Shown one piece after another: positions 57,140 to 64,000 of a DNA stretch of 64,000 nucleotides (position 1 is its first letter; each line of letters starts with the position of its first letter). The stretch lies in assembly GCA_036245805.1 (NCBI GenBank), contig BTRK01000005.1, forward strand, positions 16,158,984-16,222,983, read 5' to 3'. The notes beneath the pieces are model-generated. The model was not told the DNA's origin, searched no databases, and saw only the letters and a list, made by a program, of their open reading frames with translations. Made by a program: the position numbers and the translations under genes. The stretch is from Pristionchus mayeri. Its lineage: Eukaryota > Nematoda > Chromadorea > Rhabditida > Neodiplogasteridae.

Positions 57140-60100
57140 ATGAATCGGGAACCGGATCCAAACGACCCGAATGATCGGATGAACCCGAATGTGCCCGTGC
57201 AACTCTTCCTGAATGACCCGCCAAAGAGGAAGCAAGAGGCTCCCAAGAGGAAGCGAGTGAGAGAACCAATCGAAATCGTGGAACCCATTCAGTAAGGAGT
57301 ACGGTAGAGTTCGTAGTGAGAGATGATTGAATGGCAGCGAGTTCGAACTCATCACTCGGTTGAGTCCCGTGAAACAAACGAGGAAGGAAGATAAGATAGA
57401 CGAGAAGAAACCACTGAAGAGGAAAGGCGAGGAATTTTTTTTCATACCTGAAACAGTTTATGGGTTATTTATTAAAACGCATTCTCTGTAACAGTGTGAC
57501 AGTCGCTTATAGGGGGTGGCACAATGCTTCAAAATGATCGTATCGAGCCGTAACTTGGAGGAGGTAATGAATATGAGTAGGGAAAACTTCCACATAAAAA
57601 GTAGGTCAATAGTTCAACTTTTTGACCTACCTTCAAAAATCAAAGATACGGCCACATGTTATATACCATTCGAAAGAGCATCGAAAGTTGTGCATAAATC
57701 TCGCTTTTCATCGAGTTTCATGCAAATTGACGTCATCTGTGCATGAAAAAGTCAATATTTTTAAGGTTTTTGATTTTTATCTATACAAAGATGTAATTTC
57801 CTATTTCCAGTTTTATGACCAGTAGATGCGCCGTGAATTTTTACATAAGAAACACATTTTCAATTCTAGAAACTCTGTCCTCCTAGTGGTCATATCATGC
57901 ATTTTATAACAAAAAATCGAAGCGTGGGTTCGAATCCCACCCAAGGATATTTTTTGCAAAGTTTTTTTACGAACCTATTTCATCCCGAAATTGTATTTTT
58001 ATCCCAAAATGAGTCTAAAACAGTGGCAAACACACAATTTTGGGATGAACTAGGTTCGAAAAAAACGTGGCAAAAACTATCCTTGGGCGGGATTCGAACC
58101 CACGCTACAATTTTTTGTTAGACAATGTATGATATGACCGCTAGGAGGAACGAGTTTCTTGAATTGAAAATTCTTCTCATGTGTAAAAATTCGCGGCGTA
58201 TCTACTGGTCATAAAATTGGAAATAGGAAATGGCATCTTTGTATAGATAAAAATCAAAAACCTTAAAAATATTGACGTTTTCATGCACAGATGACGTCAA
58301 TTTGCATGAAACTCGATGAAAAGCTAGATTTGTGCATAACTTTTGATGCTCTTTCGAATGGTATATAACATGTAGTCATATTGTTGAGTTTTTGTAGGTA
58401 GGTCAAAAAGTTGAGCTATTGACCTACTTTTTATGTGGAGGTGTTCCCTACTCATATACATTACCTCCTCCAAGTTACAGCTCGATACGATCATTTTGAA
58501 CCATTGCGCCACCACTCTCCCATTCTTACAGAGAACGCGTTTTAATTTTTGAATTTGAAAGCCAAGTGATAGATTATTGAACGTGTGTGATCCAGTGAGT
58601 GAAGTAATCTTGGCGAAATAAAAAAACCGAAAGGTGTAAATAAATTGTAGATCCTCGATTCACGAGGGAGCCCGAGATCGTCTTCTGCAACAAGCAACTG
58701 AGGAGGTGGCTGGCCAGCAGTGAGTTCAATTTCGATCGATAACTATTTGATCACATCACTTGTCCGTAAGAGAAATGTTTTGCCAATGGCGGAGCTGCAT
58801 TATCGAAAGCCCGTGACTGTTGTCGGTTATTAGATTGTCCTAAGCGAAATTTGCGCTGCTAAGAACACAGGCACTAATCAAAGCGAATAGTAACGGGTGA
58901 TTGTTGGAAGTTATATGATTACTCACTTTTTCCTTCAGCAGAGTTTACAAAATGATTTCTAAAAAGTAAAAAAAATGCTGCCACTGAATAATTTTTGACT
59001 AATTTAAAAATCAAAAATACACTGACATTACTGGAGATATATTTTTTAAAAATAAGAACCATAAACGATCAAATTTCTATTCAAAACTTTTTTATGTATA
59101 GCATGAGAGCGTCGATCAGAATCATTGCTTACTTCAGGTCTCTCCGACCTGCAGACGCACTTCCTTCGCACCATCGCCAACATCGTCGTGCATCGCTTCT
59201 CCAACTACGGTATTGGCAACCCCGATGCCTACGTCGACAAGATTTTCCAGGGGAAAGTGCCCTACAAGGTACCGTAGTTTGGGAAGAGTATACGGTAGTT
59301 GTCACCGGAGGATCTTATTTGGAGTATTGTAGTTAATCGACTATGTGATATGCTATTTTTACAGTATTTCCTGAATATCAGCAATCTAAATTACTGTACA
59401 AAGCAGATTACTGAAGTGCAAAAATTTTACGGTTTGGATTACAGTAGTTTTCAGTTCTGCACGATTCCGGCGGTGCGCGAGTACATCGACGCCTCGATGT
59501 ACGGAATCAGAGACGAGCTGAAACCGCAGAAGATTGAAGCGTACGGTGGTCTTTGATTCTTTTTGCCAGAACATTTACTTTATTTAATTCTGCATCGATA
59601 TTATTTTATCTGTTGAAACCGATGCGTCTTTCTTTTTTCACGCATGTGTGCATTGTGTTTCACGTTGGAATCATAATCCTAGTACTGATTCATTTCTAGT
59701 TCTTCCTGGCTTTTCCTTAAAAAATATTTCGATAACTTATAAGATTTAATCGCCTAGTACGTAATCGAATAATCCACTTCTATCCCCTAAAATTTTCAAT
59801 TGTCAATGCACAGTGTCAATTAGGACAAGTTTTTTTTTCCAACAACCACTCGAGGTCGTTACGATAATGGAATATTTTAACGAACAACTTTGATCTCTCT
59901 CCAGCATCTGCTTCGCCATCACGAACGAGCTGGAGGAGTCGCTGCTCGAGGTGGAGATCGACCTCTTCCAGACTGAGAAGTTCCACGATCGACGAATGTT
60001 AGTGACGTCACTTACGATTATGAGAAAATTACGGTAGAATAATGTGTTGTGAAATAAGAGCTGTAAAATGGGAGTTTAAGTGCATAATCTAATAGTCCAC

Positions 60101-61560
60101 TTCTATCCCCTTAACGTTTTCAATTGTCAATGTACAGATGATATCTGACATTTTACAACTCTATTTTTTACAAATGTTGTTCTCGACTACAATTGGATAT
60201 TCCCTTCGCACTGTCTCTAAACTAAAGATGTGAAGCACAAGCTCACAAGGAGTTATATGAAAATTGTTGCAGTCGCGGTCAGAATCCGACGGGGATTCGT
60301 GAGCTACGAGAGAAGTTGTGCACGGCGTTGATCCATCTGCAGCGACTGCAGCTCACCCCCGCCATCTACAAACAGCTGTCGAGGGCGCGTGAGCGATTTT
60401 GAGCTTCGAAGACCTAATTAAAAATTATTATAACTTTTCATGTTCGCTGCCTCTCTAGTATAGAAAATCTGACCTGTTATGCACCCTGAATCATTTAAAG
60501 TTACCCAACAAGGACGAAATTGACCCATTATTTTTTGTCCGCCATCGAATAGCCCATGGTTGAATTAGTATAGAATGAATATACAAAAATGATAAAAATC
60601 AATAATAGCCTCAAGGGAAAGCCGGAAATGATCAGCGTAATCCCGCGCTCTCTCACTTTTGCATACTCTCTCGTACACGCGACGGGATCAGGGTGAGATC
60701 AGGGTTTCCTCCTTGTTGGGTAATAGAAAACGATGCGTTTATTGATCTTTCATCTCTCAGGCACTGGCCTGACGATCCGGTACGCGACCATCGACTGCGA
60801 TCCTGATGACGACGACCTGAACTGCCCCGTGAGTGACACAGTTTGATCTTTGATCTTTAGACTTTGGCTTTTTTAAAAATCATTTCGTCTTTAGACACAT
60901 ATTACTCCCAATAATATTCTAAAATGTAATGTGATAAATGAAGAACAGAGAAAAAGAAATTGAAGATAATTGTTTTTGGATGAAGTCGGAGAGTAGGTAA
61001 ATTTCTGCAGCAGAAGGTAGATATTGTCTCGCGAACGAGATTGAACCAATGCAGAATCGGCCACCTATGGTCAATTTGAATAAATAACTAAAATTGGAAC
61101 AAAGAAGCTAATCAGTGATCTTTGATCCTCAGGATGGCTGGGAGCCGATCTTTCCAACTCCGGCGGACTGGTGCGGGTGGCTCCACACATGGACGGACCC
61201 AATCACAACCGAGTTCAATCATGTAGGTCACATGAAGTACGATAGTTATGTGAGACTATCGATTGCAGATGAAGTTTCACGTCCTGACTGATCCGCTCGT
61301 ACGGTAGATCAACGAAGCTGACGATCGATCAATGATCTCTTAATTTCTCATGCTATCTCACACGGAGAAATAGTTCTGTTTTTGCTATTTCCATTGTACC
61401 ATATCACATACAACATTTCAGTTTTGTATTAATTGCTCGTTAAAATTGCATGGACTTCTTACATATTTATCATTGATAATTTGAGTTAATATTGGGTTTC
61501 CTCTGTGTTTTGTTGCTTGCGCAGAGTGCAAGAGACTACTTGCGGGAGTATCCGCTGTGA
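57140..61560 (+). CDS. HORMA-domain protein, Rev7/MAD2L2-like (309 aa, 10 exons)
   Basis: HORMA proteins (MAD2, Rev7, HORMADs) clamp peptide partners with a mobile seatbelt; Rev7 serves DNA polymerase zeta and repair. Exons: 57140-57291, 57338-57426, 58651-58719, 59138-59268, 59455-59540, 59905-59997, 60273-60388, 60761-60828, 61133-61222, 61525-61560. An N-terminal extension of about 80 residues is basic (PPKRKQEAPKRKRVREP, nuclear-signal-like). The HORMA fold is suggested from about residue 90: LRTIANIVVHRFSNYGIGNP, then IPAVREYIDASMYGIRDEL, ICFAITNELEESLLEVEIDL, LREKLCTALIHLQRLQL, and a C-terminal seatbelt-like WEPIFPTPADWCGWL. Rev7 fits better than MAD2, but this is by eye. Intron 2 needs a GC donor (AAAG|GCGAGG) and holds a foldback element. 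TACTGTAG precedes the ATG. Confidence 0.65.
57878..57947 (+). other. tRNA-like sequence in left arm of the foldback
   Basis: From TCCTCCTAGTGGTCATATCA to CCAAGGA. It has an acceptor-like 4-bp pairing (TCCT with AGGA), a D-arm-like GTGGTC, and a well-formed T-arm GTGGGTTCGAATCCCAC (57924-57940). The anticodon region is degenerate, so it is a tRNA relic or SINE-type internal Pol III promoter, not a working tRNA. Confidence 0.55.
58079..58150 (-). other. tRNA-like sequence in right arm of the foldback
   Basis: The mirror copy of the left-arm module, read on minus: TCCTCCTAGCGGTCATATCA, then GTGGGTTCGAATCCCGC and CCAAGGA. The T-arm still pairs. The two copies differ at several sites, so the arms have diverged since formation. 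Confidence 0.55.
59761..60138. repeat. Related 55-bp blocks in HORMA introns 5 and 6
   Basis: ATCCACTTCTATCCCCT followed by TTTTCAATTGTCAATG and CACAG lies at 59761-59812, and a close copy with TACAG lies at 60083-60138. They sit in adjacent introns in the same direction. Origin unknown. Confidence 0.7.
60501..60723. mobile_element. MITE-like element with 14-bp perfect terminal inverted repeats (HORMA intron 7)
   Basis: It begins TTACCCAACAAGGA and ends TCCTTGTTGGGTAA, 223 bp in total, noncoding. It includes CTCTCTCACTTT and CTCTCTCGTACACG words. No clear target duplication, so the superfamily is not assigned. Confidence 0.7.
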
Positions 61561-62044
61561 TCCGTGTCGGGCCTGAGATTTCGGTAAATTACGGTAGGGT
61601 TACGGTAGTGCGGTAGGTCTGACGTGCGATCGGTGGCGGGCGAAACGGGCGACATCGCAGCGATAATCTCTTTCTCTTTCTGGATCTTGCTCGTTGGGAT
61701 GTCGTCGTTGACGCGCATCTGATGGGTAAGGTAGACTACGGTAAGTCAATCGATACCGTACTATAGCGTAGAACGGAAGCGACACGGTATTCGGGATCGG
61801 GACCTGAAACCAATCAATAAATATGGGGTGGGAAGGGATACGGCACTTTCGAAGAGAGCGTGATCGTCCCGAAGGGAAGGGCGGTGTCCATGGCGAGCGA
61901 CTCGAGATGCAGCTCCTTCTTGGAACTGAACAGATATGATTATGGTAGGATTACGGTAGGGATACAGTACTCCTCCTTGAGAAGGGACTTGAATTCGGCG
62001 CCGAGCTCCTCAGCCTTCGCCTTGGTCAACTGGGAGAGGCGCAT
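61536..62044 (-). CDS. Small unknown protein (about 125 aa, 4 exons)
   Basis: Not recognised. Exons: 61971-62044, 61847-61925, 61762-61803, 61536-61718; phases agree. The sequence begins MRLSQLTKAKAEELGAEFKS (helical, charged), then ESLAMDTALPFGTITLSSKV, VPIPNTVSLPFYAI, and a basic/acidic tail with DDIPTSKIQKEKEI. Its last exon overlaps the end of the HORMA coding region by 25 bp on the other strand. A small 30-base intron in the last exon would change the C-terminus but is unlikely at that size. It is divergent from MED7 with 242 bp between the starts. Confidence 0.5.
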
Positions 62045-62286
62045 AACCGCGCGAGACGGCCGATCGAGACGAAAATGATTGGAGAAATAAAGATAAATCG
62101 AAAACAAATGTTAATAGTCAGTAGGTGATTGGAAATATGGGTACTGTAGTTGTTGACGTGAGTCGAATGCGGCGTGTTCTGTACTTGTCAGCTGCGTCGA
62201 TTCTAACGTTTGCATGTTTCGCTCGTTGTTTTCTCGTCGCTTCTGTGTTCTAAGTTAGCTGATTGACGTCTGCCGAGTAGGTCACG
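62045..62286. promoter_or_regulatory. Shared upstream region of the small unknown gene and MED7
   Basis: 242 bp between divergent start codons. It contains TACTGTAG near 62142 and no other motif I can name. Confidence 0.45.
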
Positions 62287-63814
62287 ATGGCCGCCCCTCC
62301 TCCCGCCGCTCAGGTGACCTGCATTATCGATTTCCTTGTTTTTGACTCGAGATACCTTTGTTCCTCTCATAAAATGTACTCGCAGATCGTGAGTCCCTTT
62401 CCGACTCCTCCCGTGTACGCGTCGCTGTACACCTCGGAGAGGATCGCGTCTGGTCCGTTTTTTTTAAATTTTTGAATTAATTTAAAAATAAACTTCTTGA
62501 TCATCCTACGTGTGATTTTGAATCTGTCGATTGCGAAAGAGCACAACCTTTTTTGTTGTATTTTAAAATTGTGAAATGTATTTTGTCTTCAGGTGATCCC
62601 TCGCTGCTTCCTCCCTCTGTGCACGCCGATTTCACGGTGTTCGGAGAGGAATACCATCTGAACGATGAGGTCATCCGGTGTGTGTTTTCCTCACGTTACT
62701 CTTCTCTTCTCCTATGTTACTCATTGTTTTCTTAAGAAGTCTAGTGATGAATGCTCCTTGCAGGCCTCTGGCCGAGACTGGCATCCGACAGTTGTACGTG
62801 AACAAGAAGGAGTGGAAAGCGGAGATGAAGAAACTGAACAGGTGCTTGTGATTACGCGTGTTTTCTTGTTTTTATTTTGAGTGCACGTGACGTATTTGTT
62901 GTTGAGAATGCGGTCATGGGAACCCCTACAAAGGTGTTTGCAGCTCTGCTCTAGCCGCATTCGCCGACCTCGTCTCCATTCTGATCGACTGCCCCGACAG
63001 ACCGGAGCGAGTAGATAAACTCAATGTGCGATTTTGTTTCCCATGAATGAACAATTTTTCACTAGGGAATATCTACTACACATTAGAAGACAATAGCCTA
63101 GTTATTCTGTACCTTGTGCATTTTGGACCCCGAACCATGACTATTTCAACCGTGTTCACTTTCAAGTGTTTTCCACTCGCTTGAGGAAAACCAATTTCAA
63201 GACTGAACCATAGTCCACGAAATTCTCCACTTGCTGATTCCTCCTTTTCAGCGGATATTATCCGTATTAAGCAGTGTAATCTAATTCGTTCCCTTCAGGA
63301 CATTCGAGACATCTTCATCAACATGCACCATCTCATTAATGAGTTCAGGCCCATCCAAGGTTCGCTGCTCATTGGCATTTTCCCATGCTTACTTCACGAG
63401 GATTATCCCTCAAACACGCAATTCTTCTCATCATGAAACATTTTCCCGGATGAATTAGCTCCACTTTGCTAATAAAAAGAGAAAACTTTGTTCCAAATCC
63501 CAAAAATTTCAAATAAATTTTTGTATTTGCAGCTCGCGACACGCTGCGTATGATGCAGCAGAAGCAGCTGGAGGAGCTGGAGGCAGCTGTCGAAGACTTC
63601 AAGTGAGTCCTCACTAATCTCCCCCAGAGCACCACTGGATTATCTGGGGCTGAAGTGAAATTGTCATGCCGAAACGTGCAATTTGTCACGTTAGTTTCGC
63701 GAAGTACAACAATTTATGTGCCCCTTTGGAATACGTTGATACCGTAATTTGAATACCTGATATTTTAGGGATTTCCTGGTCGAAGCTAAGAATACCTTCC
63801 GGCAGTCACTCAAG
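62287..63814 (+). CDS. mdt-7: Mediator subunit 7 (MED7), 3' end possibly beyond the window
   Basis: MED7 is a core subunit of Mediator's middle module, linking activators to RNA polymerase II. Exons: 62287-62313, 62386-62452, 62593-62677, 62764-62841, 62944-63025, 63299-63359, 63533-63602, 63769-63814 (172 codons, phase 0 at the last donor CAAG|GTTGGT). Family hallmarks appear in order: VSPFPTPPVYASLYT, then the FGEEYHLNDEVIRPL block, KKLNRSALAAFADLVSILI, IFINMHHLINEFRPIQARDT, then a long helix RMMQQKQLEELEAAVEDFK. If the last donor is used, a final exon lies past 64000; otherwise the frame reads through to a stop at about 63880. Length (family about 200-240 aa) favours one more exon. Confidence 0.93.
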
Positions 63815-64000
63815 GTTGGTGGAATCACTACCACTATTGTTTTCCCACGGCAATGTGATATTGGCTTACCAGTATAACCTTGCAAATATATAAATTGTGA
63901 TATGAGAATCTTCTTGGTGTTTGATTTCAACAACATTCATTGAAATGGTTATTTTTGTGTTACAATTATCAAATTTGAGTTGTATATTTAATGTAAAATA

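Larger units (their letters stand above)
57474..58545. mobile_element. Foldback element with tRNA-like modules (HORMA gene intron 2)
   Basis: A 1.07-kb inverted repeat. The outer ends AAAACGCATTCTCTGTAA and the complement of TTACAGAGAACGCGTTTT pair, followed by the arm word GTGGCACAATGCTTCAAAAT or its match. Arms of roughly 450-500 bp remain alignable. Each arm carries, near the centre, a tRNA-like segment with a T-arm and B-box (GGTTCGAATCC). No protein is encoded. Confidence 0.82.

Noticed and set aside
57878..57947. Functional tRNA gene
   Set aside because: The T-arm is good but the acceptor stem pairs at only four positions and no anticodon arm can be drawn.

Overview
This window is nuclear DNA of a nematode, probably a rhabditine or diplogastrid worm. 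The genus cannot be fixed from sequence alone. Support comes from many short introns ending in TTTCAG, from splice-acceptor-like AGs directly before several start codons with no matching donor (as expected for spliced-leader trans-splicing), and from a CR1-like LINE among foldback elements. All gene models were built by hand by chaining exons. Every multi-exon model reported closes in frame.

Layout. 1-2418 holds no gene I can support. 2419-7360 (minus) carries two orphan single-pass membrane proteins, each with a signal peptide. 8109-39396 (minus) is one 57-exon gene for a SETD2/MET-1 histone H3K36 methyltransferase (1869 aa: Gly/Pro-rich and RS-rich N-terminus, AWS-SET-postSET, Q-rich linker, WW, SRI). 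Its introns hold a truncated LINE, a full-length-like LINE in the opposite orientation, two large foldback structures, a mariner-like element and a hAT-like MITE. 40433-41161 (minus) is a TFIIIC subunit 6-like gene, divergent from MUS81 (41745-46097, plus), the structure-specific endonuclease. Intron 10 of MUS81 contains a probable antisense nested gene (43932-44622). Downstream on plus are a WTAP-like coiled-coil gene (46457-48943), a PNRC-like gene (51547-53394), and a Rev7/MAD2-type HORMA gene (57140-61560) with a foldback element in intron 2. A small unknown minus gene (61536-62044) overlaps the HORMA gene tail to tail. MED7 (62287 onward, plus) runs toward the window edge.

The recognised genes act mostly in the nucleus: chromatin marking during elongation (SETD2), Pol II and Pol III transcription (MED7, TFIIIC), DNA repair (MUS81, Rev7-like) and RNA control (WTAP-like, PNRC-like). 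I see no clustering into one pathway beyond this.

The least ordinary signals are nested TTAA-delimited palindromes inside another foldback in SETD2 intron 19, a foldback carrying a tRNA-like module in both arms, GATCTTTGATC repeats in transcript sense beside splice sites, GTACGGTA-type motifs fused to 5' splice sites, and five inferred GC-AG introns among about 125.
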